A program made the position numbers and the translations under genes. 64,000 nt of DNA, from the NCBI GenBank assembly GCA_023238725.1, contig CM041553.1, forward strand, positions 24,443,501-24,507,500. The letters run 5' to 3'. Under the pieces are notes generated by a model that was given only the letters and a program-made list of their open reading frames with translations, was not told the origin of the DNA and did no database searches. Numbering within the stretch: position 1 is the stretch's first letter; each line of letters opens with the position of its first letter. Source of the stretch: Scortum barcoo. Lineage: Eukaryota; Chordata; Actinopteri; Centrarchiformes; Terapontidae. Below are positions 25,691 to 37,842 of the stretch, one piece after another.

Positions 25691-27665
25691 TGTGTGTGTG
25701 TGTGCGCGCGCATTTGTGTGTATGTGCACAGGTGTGAGACAGAGAGAGAGACCCGTAACGTACGACTGACCCCCCTCGCAACACCCATCCACCCACACAC
25801 CTCCACACCTCCACTTCCAGAGGAAATGTATCACTTAAACCAACTGCAGCTCAGCTCACAGAACCTAATGAATCTGGACTCAATTTTACGCCTAGCTGCC
25901 CTTCCAACCGACACACACACACTCCCTCTCTCACACACACACACACACTTAAATACTGAGGCAGTCTTACCTATAGCTGGGTTGGTAGTCTTTATAACGT
26001 AAAGGGGAAATTGGAAAAGTGTGATTATGGCACTGATTGGCAGAAGAGTCTTTTCTGTCTTCTCATCATCACTTTATTCTCTTTTTGACCTCTCCATTAT
26101 CCAACGAAAAAAAAAAAAAAAACTCCTGACACACAACGCTGCCGTCTCCTCGTGGCCCTTTATCTCTTTCTTCTTCTTCACATCTTGGTCCAATATTTTT
26201 TTTTCCACTCTCCTGATCGTGCTATTTTCCAAATTAATAGAGTGAAGAAAAGTGCAGCGGAGGAATAAAAGCAAATGACTGAAGTTATATATTTACAAAA
26301 CGCTCAGGATCTTGTCCATCGTGATGTTACAAGGCCTGATGTTTAGAGTATTAAGTCGGACTTTACCCTCTTGATACTGTAGGTGTATGTTTTTGTGGAC
26401 AATATTTAATTTTGCTTTAAAGAATATATCTTATCCGGCCGATCTGATGTCATTTTCAGTCGTTACTGAGGCTGTCAGCTGGCTTTTAGCACAGGGAATT
26501 GCAGTCTGTTCCTGGTTGAATATTTCATGATTTGATTTTCCCATTAAAGTTTTTGTGACAGTGGAAAATAAGACTTTCCTTTGTCCAAATTTTTCCTCTA
26601 CAAGGACACTTCAAATGACTTTTTAAAACTGACATGGCAACTTAACAAAGACGTGAACAAAACCCGTGTTTAACAGGCTCCCTGTGCGCTGACCTTTTAG
26701 CTGATCTAAGTTAGCAGGATGGCTACTTTCTTAAGCTTTGTTGCTTACTTTGTGAATTCAGTAGCTTACGGGGGAAACTGTTAGACTGGCTCCCACCTTG
26801 AGTCGACTATTTTCTTGTGTTTCTCGTACCAGGAACAGAAATTTTACTATTGATTTATAGTGATAATGTCAAGAAAAACAGAGGAATGTGACATCTGATA
26901 TCATTTTATCCATCATATATTACAAGGAATTTGTGGCTGACCAACATAACTAAGCTTTCTTTACTATAAATACATCAAAATAAACTTCCCCTCATCCCCA
27001 GTGGAAACATCTGTTAATGAATACAACATCCTGTTAAAAACTTTCAAAAATAAATGTTCAAAAATTTGTAGATGTGTGAAGCAGTTCAGAAATCTTGAAC
27101 CAGCATCACCAAAGTTAACAGTGAGGCAGGTACCTACAGTTATCTTTTGAAAGTGTCGCCTTTTAAATGCTAACTGGGGATATTTCAGAACAAAACTCTT
27201 CAGTTTGGTGAAAACAAGCCGGTGTCCCACCTGCTCCGAGGCCTCTGTGAGTTTTGAGTGAACAGCTCTTCAAAATGCTCAAAAAAAAGAGTGACATTTG
27301 GTGTGAAATCACTCAAACAATTTTGATCATAGATGACAACTTGAGAGGAGAGCCACCCTTAAAATACAGGTCTGTTATGTTCACAAAAAAAAACCACCCA
27401 AAATGTCTCTCTCAAACACACACACTCACACACAAAGAGAGACACACACACAATCAGGTCACATACAGTCTGTAATTCTGAAGATGAGTTGTGCAGCTTT
27501 TTTTTTTTGTAGAGAGCGGTAGCATGCATTTCTCTATTAAGATATGTAAATTCATAATCTCTCAAAAGCCCATTTTTACATCCATTTCTCTCTGTCATTC
27601 AAACAGTCTTCATTCTCTCCTTCTGTTGAGCTTTTTTCTGCGTCTGTCTCGTGGTTTGTATGTCT
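25691..27665. other. TG/CA-rich then AT-rich intergenic sequence
   Basis: (TG)n(CG)n alternation at 25688-25712 and CA tracts near 25912-25950 (possible Z-DNA), then AT-rich DNA with no feature recognised. Confidence 0.55.
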
Positions 27666-27669
27666 GTCT

Positions 27670-27800
27670 CTCCGCTCTGTCACCCGCTGCCACCATCCAA
27701 ACAGCAAACGCCAGTGAAGGAGACTTGTCTCGTCCCCAAAGGCCAATTGTCAGGCATAATTACCATCAGAGAATTAGAGGTTGAAAAAGCAGATTAGATT
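27670..27800. promoter_or_regulatory. Candidate regulatory block
   Basis: CAAAGGCCAATTGTCAGGC, ATAATTACCATC, GAATTAGAGG and CAGATTAGATTAG form a compact TAAT/ATTA-rich unit flanked by pyrimidine-rich sequence and homopolymers. Confidence 0.32.
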
Positions 27801-28414
27801 AGAGCGTGCGTTTCATTTTTTTTGCCTCCCCCTTCCTCTGCTTTTTTTGCATTGTTCCTCTGCGCTCTTCATTTTTCTCATTATTATAGAATTAAAGAAT
27901 AAAGAAATAGAAAATTAAAGAGTGCAGAAAAAAACAACGTGGGAAAAAAGAGAAGGGCAAAAAAATCATTTCCATTAGGGCCTGCAAGTAACGATTACCT
28001 TTATAATCAATTAATCTGTCTATTATTTTAACTATTCCTTATTTAGTGTAAATAAATATCATAAAATAGTGGGGAAAAAAAAACTCTAATGCTTTCCAGA
28101 GCCGAAGGTGATGTCTTTAAATGTCTTGTTTTGTCCAAATAACAAGCCACAGCTAATAGATATTTACTTTAGAGCGATACATGACAGTGAACTCCTCACA
28201 TTTGAGAAGCAAGAAACAGACTTTTCTGCTTGATAAACTACTTAAATTAATTAAAGTTTCATTAATTAACTACATTTACCTTCTGTCCATCAACCAATAG
28301 ATGAATAAACATAATATTTTAGCACCAGTTTGTATTAAAGTTGGATATAGTTAAGACGTGTCCTTAGCTGACAGGTGTTTCCGTCATTCAGCCTACCTTA
28401 ATGATGTAAATAGG
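27801..28414. other. AT-rich intergenic sequence
   Basis: Nothing recognised. Confidence 0.6.
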
Positions 28415-28600
28415 GTGGACACAATAATAGAAACACCTCTCTATATGATGCAACACGGCTCAACAGCACCATAAATGAACACAGTTGAATGCACAGCCCC
28501 AAAACAAAAACCTCATTATAAACACAAAGGGATTTCTTACAGGACTGCTGCATTAGTTAGTTTCAGCTTGGTGGTCTGAGTAAACTAACAACTGAGGGTA
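28415..28600 (+). repeat. Interspersed repeat fragment (GTGGACACAATAATAGAAACACC type)
   Basis: Begins GTGGACACAATAATAG, then AAACACCTCTCTATATGATG, AAAACCTCATTATAAACACAAA and ACTGCTGCATTAGTTAGTTTC. I recognise this word order from a widespread fish repeat. Only one copy is in the window, so internal comparison is not possible. Confidence 0.5.
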
Positions 28601-28930
28601 AGTCTAAGTATAGACTCACACACACACACCTAAACACACGATTATTGATTGACTGGGCAAACCTTCAATAAAGCCCCCCCCCCTCTGCAGCCATCTCCAC
28701 CAACAAACACACGTAAACTACATAAACGCCAGCCCACACACACAAACACACACTTACACTTTCTCTAAAGCTCCAACACGACCACAAACAAGTGTAGTGC
28801 GACTGTGTTTGATAGAGTGAGGAGTAAAGCTCGATTTGGTCCTTTTGGCACCCCGGAGTTTGGATCCCGTCCCCGCTCTTTGGCTATCCTCTGTCATTTC
28901 TGCCTTGCCAGCTCTGTCGTACTCCTTCTT

Positions 28931-28969
28931 ACACACACTCACACACACTCACACACACACACACACACA
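28931..28969. repeat. (AC)n microsatellite
   Basis: ACACACACTC units grade into a pure (CA) tract. A second CA-rich cluster lies at 28615-28755. Confidence 0.95.
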
Positions 28970-29109
28970 GAGCATGCCAACTGTTACACTACCCAAGCCA
29001 GGATGACCATGTGTTGTTGTATCCTTCTAATGTCTCCATCATAACAGCGGCGCTTCTAATAGCACTTGATCACTTCTATGACCCAACACGGCTCCTTTTC
29101 TTCATTTCT

Positions 29110-29410
29110 AACGTCCTCCTTATTCTCCTCCGGTATTCAGATCAATAGCGGCTGACATCATTAAAATGCAGGAGGCCGATCTTTCCGCACACACAGCTGC
29201 ACAGTTGCCCACACAGGCACACACACACACACACACACCTCCTAGAATCAACACAATAATTGAAATATTTTCAACCTGATTAGGTCTGGCCTGCTGGCTG
29301 GGTCGGTTGCTAGGGCTGTGCTCCCTGGTTGCTAGGGGGAGTAAATCATCTGGCATTATTTGATTTCTGTTCCAGATATGAAACCGTTACCGCGGCGATT
29401 AAATGTCTCA
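29110..29410. promoter_or_regulatory. Candidate regulatory block with paired RFX-like half-sites
   Basis: Non-repetitive sequence (GATCAATAGCGGCTGACATC, CATTAAAATGCAGG, TGAAATATTTTCAACCTGATT, CCGTTACCGCGGCGATTAAATG) interrupted by (AC)n at 29219-29238. GGTTGCTAGGG occurs twice, at 29305-29315 and 29327-29337. Of the elements distal to uncx, this is the one with the clearest internal motif structure. Confidence 0.4.
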
Positions 29411-30600
29411 CAGCTTAGACACCTTGAGGGGGGGAAAAGACTGAGGAAGAGAAAAAGGGAGAGAGATTAGTTGAGTTGAGGGGAGGGGAGGGAGGGGAGG
29501 AGAGAGAGAGAGAGAGGCCCCTCGTGAGAAAGAAATATGAGAAAAGGTGAGAATGATGATGCCTAAATACAGAAACACAGAGTGTGTGTGAGAGGGAGAA
29601 TAACAGGGTAATAAGGATGAAATGTTTTCCTGCACTTCCATGTCTCAGTTGGCTGTTCTTTCCCTCCTGACGACTGACAGGTTAGTGTGTGTGTGTGTGT
29701 GCACATGTGTGACAATAACGTGTTTATGCTATGCTTAGCAAGCGTGCACAGTTTCCAATGGGGTTGACAGGCGTGTATCCCTGCGTGCGTGCGTGTGTGT
29801 GTGCGAGCTCCGGAGCTGTTTGCACTGTGTTGATATAGAGACGTCTACAGAGTCACGGTGAGGGCACAGGGATCCGCCTACACATGGGAGCTGTGGGCGT
29901 TCTCAAATGTTTATAAAACACAAACTGAACCAAGAACTCCCGCCGGAACACACGTTATACACAGAAGGAGACGAGCGGGGAGGAACGAAAAGACAGAGTG
30001 AGGGGAGATGACATTCAGAGGGATGCTATTTTACTTGTTTTTAAATTTAGTTATTAAGTAAATGATCCCAAGCAAACAAATCCACACGTTATTAGTATTA
30101 CTTCTTCTTCAAAAACTCCAAATACGTTGAATTTTCAGTGGTATATGAGCAGATTCCAGACAACATGCTTATAATACCCGTGTGCTTTATCCATTCTCAA
30201 TTCCATGCATTATGCTCAATTTACAAAACATATAGAATAATGATAATGTCCTGTGTGAATGAACAAAATACACCTTTTGTTCATATGTAGGTCTGCGTAT
30301 ATCAAACCTGTGTGTCTGTAGCATAAAGTAGGCCATCAAAAACGTTCATGTATCAAAACAGCGGTTTTACAATACGATTTTTACAACGCACCACTGGAAT
30401 GTTTTTGCAGGTAAAATCCTCTGTCACAACAGTAATGTCATTTTCAGGTATTTTACCAGGAGTACAGGCTTGCATGTGTTTTATTGGCCAGCACGGTGCA
30501 ACACCGGACAATGACAGATTGTGTTGTAGGGCCCAACGTCTTTTTGTGGGAAGCCTCTGGTGCTGCGTCAGAGCAGTGGCGTCACTGACACGAATAAGGT
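29411..30600. other. Purine-rich tract then AT-rich sequence
   Basis: GGGGAGGGGAGGGAGGGG (29480-29497) could form a G-quadruplex. (GT)n occurs at 29683-29701 and 29783-29802. No gene. Confidence 0.6.
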
Positions 30601-30965
30601 GTTAAAGCAATAGTTTGGCTTTTTTGAAGTGGGGTTATATGAGGTACACTCCAAGTTCCAGCTCAGAAGAAGTAATCCACTGCTGCAGACAGGGCCAAAA
30701 AAATGTATGTGAATGTGTAGCCTCTTCCATAAACCGCTGACCCCAACAGCTATATCTACGATGTGCGGCATATGTAGGAATACAGAAGTTGAGAAAATGT
30801 CGTTCCAAAGGAGTGTGAAGAGGTGAGAATGCTCTTAATATAAAGTACTCTTAAACTGATATAGATTTTTTTTTCCCCATCTACAGCAGTGCATTACTTA
30901 GCATCCATGCAGGTACTCAGACTGCTCCAAACTGGCAGCGTGCCGACCGACATCTATTGTAAGTA
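30601..30965. repeat. Probable interspersed repeat
   Basis: Starts AGCAATAGTTTGGCTTTTTTG, with GAAGTGGGGTTATATGAGGTAC and a distal half containing CTACAGCAGTGCATTACTTAGC and CTGGCAGCGTGCCGACCGAC. It matches my memory of an abundant fish repeat. No second copy is in the window. Confidence 0.45.
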
Positions 30966-33950
30966 TGGATTATATATCCTATAGAAAAACACATTTGCAC
31001 TGTCCAGAGTGTGTTTTCATCCACCCTATTTCCTTGAAATTACGTTTATATACAGCTCATTTGCAACACTGAAAATGTTTTGAAGGAAAGAAACAGTTTC
31101 TAACATAATGAGGAAATGTTGTTAATTAACGGAGCCGACAAGTCTCAAAAATGTTGACACTGAACGTGTCAGTAAAGTGTTCATTTTTAGGCACGGGCGG
31201 CACTTTGCTAAGTTTAGCGAAACATTGAAGTCTTGGTTGAATACAGAAAAAATCCAAAGTGACTTGAGACAGAAAACCAGCTTAAATTACGTTTGTCACT
31301 GTAGCGTGATTAGGGAAAACACTTTAGTTAACTTCTAGGAGACAAGATTCATTTTCATATACAAAGCGTGCATATTCTTGCAGTCAGTCGCGCCTCTCCT
31401 CTCCCTATTTCATGTTCACACAGTTTATGCTGACCTCTCACAGGCCGCATGATGCTGCCGAGCCCTGTCTGATAGGATTACAGCAGTAAGCGCTTGTATT
31501 TGTATGTAGCTGTCTGTTGCTGCCTCTCCGTCCCCCTCTCCCTCCTCTGTCTCTTTCTGTGTGTGTGTTTCTAACTGAGCGGTGAACATAGCTGAGTAAT
31601 ATAAAGCTACTTGAACACGCTGTCAGATTGGAGAGATGAAAATGAAAGAGGAAGAGAAATGATTGTGTACCACTCGCCGCACTCCACGTGAAGGGCCCCA
31701 CAGGCCGTTTCATGTCAAGCACCCCCAAATAGTCCTGTATTTGATCACGGACCCCCTTTTGACAAGTTTGTGTCCTTACCCCACATTCATAGTGTCGGCG
31801 ACCCGGCTGATGGGTTGCTCTGTTCAGACCAGTTGTAGCCGGCATGAGAGGCTCTGATTTTAACAGCGTGGTGGTTCAGAGTTTCTGCAGCAGCAGTGCA
31901 ATGATATGGTCTTCTTTAGCAAGCTGTAAAAGACCAAAAAGTACACTGCATGCATCCATTAAGTCTGTTTTTTCCTGGAGTCTTTCAAATGAGAAGGATA
32001 AGAAACTTTAGGTGCATAACTTTGAATGAGCAGAACTATTGTCATAAAAGCGAAAAAGAAACAGAAATGCGCGAACGTCTGATTGGTTGTCGATGCCAGT
32101 GGCTGCAAAATGTTCAGCCGACTTGTCTGCAAACTCTTCTCAGCCGACGAGCTTGTTAACCCTCTGACCTTTCACGCATCAGCCGCTCGGCTCAATCGGA
32201 AATTAATGGACCTGAAGTGGATTGTTGGTTGCGTTGTTTGCAATGTTAACACGAGGTTAGGAACTCGAATCAGACAAGACAGAGTTATATGATTATGCCC
32301 TGCTTTTACAGAAAGAAGGATAAGAAATAAAAAAAAAAAACGCTTCTTAAAGCAGTGAAGTTCAAGCATCCTTGATTTTGTAAGGGGACTTCCTGTCAGC
32401 TCTGAAGACCACAGGCTGCAGCAATAAACTGAAATCTGATTAAAGAGTCGTAATGACCTCACACTCGCAGCGGCTAATCCACTGTGCTGGGTGTGAGGAC
32501 ACAAAGGTCCTCGTTGTTGAGTTTGCTATTTAAATGTCATGGTGTGGGTTACAGTATGGCAAAGGCCACGTCACTGTCTTGTTTTCTTCATTTGCTTCTT
32601 TTTTGCTCATTTATAACTTGGATTAACCTTTTGCCTCGCGATACAGTTCTCGTTCTCGATTAAACATGAATGAAGCTTTATCCCCCCCCGACAAAAAAGA
32701 CTTCTTTTGGAGGCAAATTAACACTTGAGTCTGTCACACGACATACTGGATGCAACAGAAACTGAAAGGTGCAAAAAACAAAAACAAAAACAACCTCTTT
32801 GTTGACCTGGTCCACATGTATGCAGGTATTTTTTAAAACTAATATTTTTCTCCAAAATCTGTCCTTACAATCAGCATTTTAAAGTATTTCTGACACAAGA
32901 CTGCAATGCTGAGTGCTCAAACGGGCATGCCAGGCTAGTTGAGGTCAATAAAGTCTACGATATGTCAAATACCAGCTTATTTTCATTTGGAGGTAGAAAC
33001 TTACAAAGAGTAGCTAATTATTTATTAATTTTTATTTTAAATTATTCTGATGCAGCGTTGCCAGATTTGATTGACACCAAATACATTTGGAGCTTTGAAC
33101 TCTCCCAATCATCAGAAGTTTTTATACTTCTGTATATAAAATGTTTGGTCCTCGAATCCTTCTTCTGTTTTTCTGTTTTATCACTATAATTAGGCAACGT
33201 TTTGGTCACAGTAATGAAAATTCCTTTCGCTTTTAAATGTTACTAACCTAACCTAACCCTAACAACAAAAATACATCTTTCTTTACTTTGACAAAAAAAC
33301 TTAATTATCTCTGATTACATTTAAATACTGCCACACAACAACATCTACCTGCCAAATTAAAGAAAATGTGGTCAGATAGTATGGAAATCCACTCAATCTG
33401 GCCACGCTGTTCTGATGTAATGTGATGCAACCTCGTCTCTTAGAAACTGTGATGTGCAACCATTAATTGCTTTCACCGTACTTCAGTAAACTGGCTTACA
33501 TCACCGATGAATTTTCATTTAAAAACAATAATGTTTGTTAAAAAAAAACTGTAGATGAATTTTCCAAAAGCACAATGTCGCCTGCCTTCGCAAACCATCA
33601 AGTAATTCAGACACAACACACTCAACACACGCAACGCCCGCACTCAGAGTGGAAAAGCGCTTTGAGATTAAATGAGTGTGGGTTTGTACATGTGCTCGTT
33701 TTATACTCCACATAATCTCTAAAAAAAAAGAGGTTAAATTTTCTGGTATGCCGCGGTCGTGATAATGACAACAATACAGCAGCTGTGTTTGCCAGAGTGG
33801 CTCGCTTCACTTTCTTCCATTGATGTAATATTAGTCACACTTTAGGGGTAGTTGGCTAACTGCAGTAAAACGGATCATAGTGGGTTTCTGGCGGAAAGTA
33901 CACTACTCTAATTGCCTTAAACCTGTTTCTCCCTCCAACCAGTCAATATG
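30966..33950. other. Intergenic sequence, no gene recognised
   Basis: Contains a short telomere-like CCTAA run at 33243-33263 and poly-A at 32330-32340. The GC-richer patch 31660-31850 has no recognised content. Confidence 0.5.
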
Positions 33951-33956
33951 CCTGCA

Positions 33957-34147
33957 GTGTGTGTGTGTGTGTGTGTGTGTGTTCCACTGGTCAATAAAGC
34001 GTGTGCTGAGAGGCAATTGGTTGTTTTTCCTCAACTTGACACGTTAAATGCAGTCACACTTCAGGTAAACACACACACAACATAGCGAAACACACACACA
34101 CACACACAACAGAGGGAAACACACACACATACACACGCACACACACT
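33957..34147. repeat. (GT)n at 33957-33982 and CA cluster at 34066-34147
   Basis: One pure (GT)13 and, 85 bp on, three interrupted (CA)n runs separated by short AACATAGCG / AACAGAGGG spacers. Confidence 0.95.
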
Positions 34148-34149
34148 AC

Positions 34150-35850
34150 AAGGCTATTGGGTAAATGGTATTGATTCTGTCCTGTTTTCAACTTATTTTC
34201 CCCTCATAACCCCTCAGAGCTCAATCACACTCGCTGACGAGCGTGGAGAGTCTCTTAAATCACACCCACATGCAAACACAAACATTTATTCATAAGTGGA
34301 AACGCACCAACAGAGAGACAAAGCGTCGTTGGAAATGCCATTTGTTGACCCAAATGAAAAATAGATGACGGAAAATTTCCGCTGATTACTTGAATTATTT
34401 AGTTTTTTAAAGCCGCTATCACTGAGGCAGCATGTTGTCTTTGCTTCCCGTCGATCACTGCCCGCGGATTTAATTGGTTTAAGTTTGGGCTGCTTGAACT
34501 CCACCCACTCCACTGATGTTTTGTATCACTGGTGTTCGGTGTGTGTTTGTATTTGAACCTGGCCCGTCAAACCATGTTCACAATTTCTGATATCATTCTG
34601 CGTGGTTGTTGAACTTTTTTCCTCGCTAAGATAATTGCAGTTGTTAACAACCTGTGTGACTTTCTGACCACTGTATCACCAGGTCTCTGCCATTTACTCG
34701 TGTGTAATTATAACTGAAATGAATGATGGCAAAAACAAAAATAATAGGGCGCAGATGGGAAAAGAAAACATGCCAGTGGAACTACTGTGGGTGAAAGATG
34801 CTGATAACATGAACACGGTTGTTTTAAAGCTCTAAAATGCCAATCAAAGCACAATCAATCAAACAAAATCAACATCATTTACATTCAAAGCACAAGTTCA
34901 GTCTGTACAGTGAGTTGGAAAGTAAAGTTGCTGAGGTTTGAGTTCTGGCAAAGAGAAGCCAGTTATCTGCAAATAATATCTGCTTTTATTAAATATCCAT
35001 AACTTTAACCGAGTGTTTTACTGGAGTTTAAGTTCACCACACTGTAGTTGGCATTTGCAGTTATTAAAGAAATCAAGAATTTAAAAATATGTTGTCATTA
35101 GAGGTAATGTGGAGTTTTGCAGAATTTGTTGATAGGGTTGATCAATCAATCTTAGTGTCGCTCGGGTGTTTATTCCGACAGAGGAAAATGGATATGAACA
35201 TAAAACAGGCATATAAGAATGAACTATACTGAACTCGTGCAGGAAGCTGTGTATCAGAAAGTATCATTCTTCAAGAGAGGAGGCAAAAGAGAGCAATGGA
35301 TGGATGACGAATTCAAATAGTGAGCTTTATGGGTTGGTTCATCTAAATTACAGTCTAGCTGTGCAGTTTTGGCTTTATCTGTTGAGATTTTGAGATATCT
35401 TTCTCTGAGATTTCAGCTTCCAAACCAGTACAATGGAGATAAATTGAATTTCAGGTCATGCTCACAACATTAAAAAAAAAAATTGAAAAATATTATTCTA
35501 TTCTCCGAATAATCCACAGACCTCTTTATGTACAATTTTCCACAAATCGTCTGTCTGTCAAAGAAATACTCACCATGAAAACTCCCCCAAAGTGGCAGCA
35601 GCATGTTTGAAATGTATGATTCGATAATCTGAACACCATAAACACCTCCACTGTGTCGTGGCAGAAATCTCAGGGATGGATATTTCAAAATTTCAGCAGA
35701 TGAAGCCAAAACAATGTGTCTGGCTGAATATCACTTGAGGTATCTGGGATAATATGTCAGACAGGAAAATTAAAGATAATGAATGATGTTAGTTTATAAT
35801 TAAATATAATAGTTCCAATACACACAATCACTGCTCCTTGCTGCCAGTAA
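34150..35850. other. AT-rich intergenic sequence
   Basis: Nothing recognised. Confidence 0.6.
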
Positions 35851-35854
35851 GGCA

Positions 35855-35995
35855 GAGGGGAAAACAGTTTTTTAGAGGCAGGAGTGTGAGCTTTGACACC
35901 CTCGCAGCGGCCAAGAATAAATAATTAGTGGAGTTGGCACCGGTGAGGACGGGGGACAGAGATGTCATTATTTACGCCAGATTATAGACCCATAC
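35855..35995. promoter_or_regulatory. Candidate regulatory block
   Basis: GCCAAGAATAAATAATTAGTGG, GGCACCGGTGAGG and GTCATTATTTACGCCAGATTAT form a short, non-repetitive, CpG-containing unit in AT-rich DNA. Confidence 0.32.
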
Positions 35996-36184
35996 ACACA
36001 TGGACTCACCCATGCATGCATATAGTATATACAAATTCACACACACACATGCTTGCAGATGTGCTTTGTGTAATGATCAGCGTTTAGTTTGGTTGAGACC
36101 TTTTAGATGCATCAGAGTACTGAGTCTACTTCCCACGCTGGAGATTTTGGCGTCTCACACCAATGAAACGTTCTTAGTCTGTTA

Positions 36185-36690
36185 GTCGATCCTCCACTTT
36201 GGTCAGACTAAAACATCTCAACCATTATTGGATGGATTTCCTTGAAATTTTGTACATTCGTCGTCCCAGGAGGATGAATCCTACTTTGGTATATCCTCTG
36301 ACATTTCCTCCAGCGCCACCATGAGACTGATTTCTTTCTTTTTCTTAGTTTAATGTCTCGACAACTATTGGATGGATTTTAATGACGTTTCATGCACACA
36401 TCCATGTCCTCCTGAGGCTGAACTCTATTAACGTTGATGATTCTTTGCATCATCAGGTCAAAAAATTCCAGTTTGTCCAATAATGTGGTTTGTGACAAAA
36501 TATCTGCAAAACCAATGACATCTCCATTGTGTTTTGTGCTATTTAGCAGATGGCTTTAGTGACTATAGTAACCAATATACCTTCAGAAAACCTCAGCATG
36601 TTAGCGTCCTGACATTAGCATTTAGCTCAAAGGATCGCTGTGCCTAAAGTAGTCTTGTTATTTGAGAACATTCAGATCAGCATGAGATTA
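36185..36690 (+). repeat. Interspersed repeat, copy 2 (family A)
   Basis: Begins GATCCTCCACTTTGGTCAGACT and contains two versions of the TATTGGATGGATTT subunit 140 bp apart (36226 and 36366), each followed by a CCT(C)AGGATGAA/CTGAGGCTGAA phrase. GCGCCACCATGAG lies between them. The distal half has ATCTGCAAAACCAATGA, CAGCATGTTAGCGT and TTAGCTCAAAG. It is the longest and best-preserved copy in the window. Confidence 0.72.
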
Positions 36691-37803
36691 GCTCAGAGTT
36701 GTGAAATAGATAAACCTGTAATTACTTTATTAAGAGTCGTAGGTTTAGCATCAGCAACCATTACGTCTTCAACATCTGCTAATACTGGGGGGTAATGGTT
36801 GTTTTGCGTCCTATCACGGCTGCTGTAGAGCGTCTGCAGCTCTGACTGTTTCATGATAAAAGACTTATGTGGCCATTATTTTTATTTTCAAATCTCATTA
36901 GTTCCCAGAAAAACTTAAAGATGGAAGAGAGAAGAAAAAAAACGTATTTAAGTTTTTAATCATTGCTAAATAAACAAAATCTTCTAGAGCGCCATCACGC
37001 TGAATGCACAGGTTTTCTTTTATTAGTGACTTTCAGAGATGATAACGTTCAACACTTGTTTAAATGTGAAATAGTTTAATAATCCTAAAGTCTCTATTTC
37101 TTTCTAGTCCTCTTTTCTCTCCTTTCTTTCCTCTCTTACATTTTCAGATCACTTTTCTTTAATTCTCCTTTCTAATGCACTACCTCTGTGCCACCATGTC
37201 CTCCTTTTCAACTCCTCACCCCACCCTCCCCTCAAAAACTGCCCCACCCACACCTCTCTAACTCATTTCAAGCGGACATCCAGACGTTTGTAGAGTCACA
37301 TCTGGAAACAGCATTTAGCCCTGGTTGAGTCTCAGGAAGTTTTCACACTTCACGACTCATTAACCTGCAGACCTGCGGGCCTCCCGAGCAAGAGAGAGGG
37401 CAGCGGGGGAAGTGAATGAAGGAGGAGGAGGAGGAAGGACAGATAGATAGGGGGATGATGAGTTAGGATACAGGAAGGAAAGGGAGATGATGGAGGAGGG
37501 CCTGAAGGGTGGTTTGAAGCCAAGGAAAATCGAGCACTCAAGCTCAGCCAAAGTAAAAGTGGAATTAGCGCAATTAGACACCAAAATGTTCTCAGACCAG
37601 TTAAAAAAACATGTCTTAGTTCAGTTTAATTGGTTGGTGGCAGTTTTAATAGCTGACAGGTAAAAAAAAAAAAAAAGGATCTTTGAGTTAGAGGAGTTAA
37701 CGTCAAAAGAACGAATTTGGAAGATGAACAGGAAGAGGTGTGAAGAAGTCCAGAAAAACAGATCGGACTGAGGACAAGAATGAGGGGTGATGAATTAAAG
37801 ACT

Positions 37804-37842
<39 letters not shown>

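Noticed and set aside
33957..34147. Regularly spaced CA repeats considered as a CRISPR-like array
   Set aside because: The repeats are dinucleotide tracts with short irregular spacers, and the context is vertebrate.
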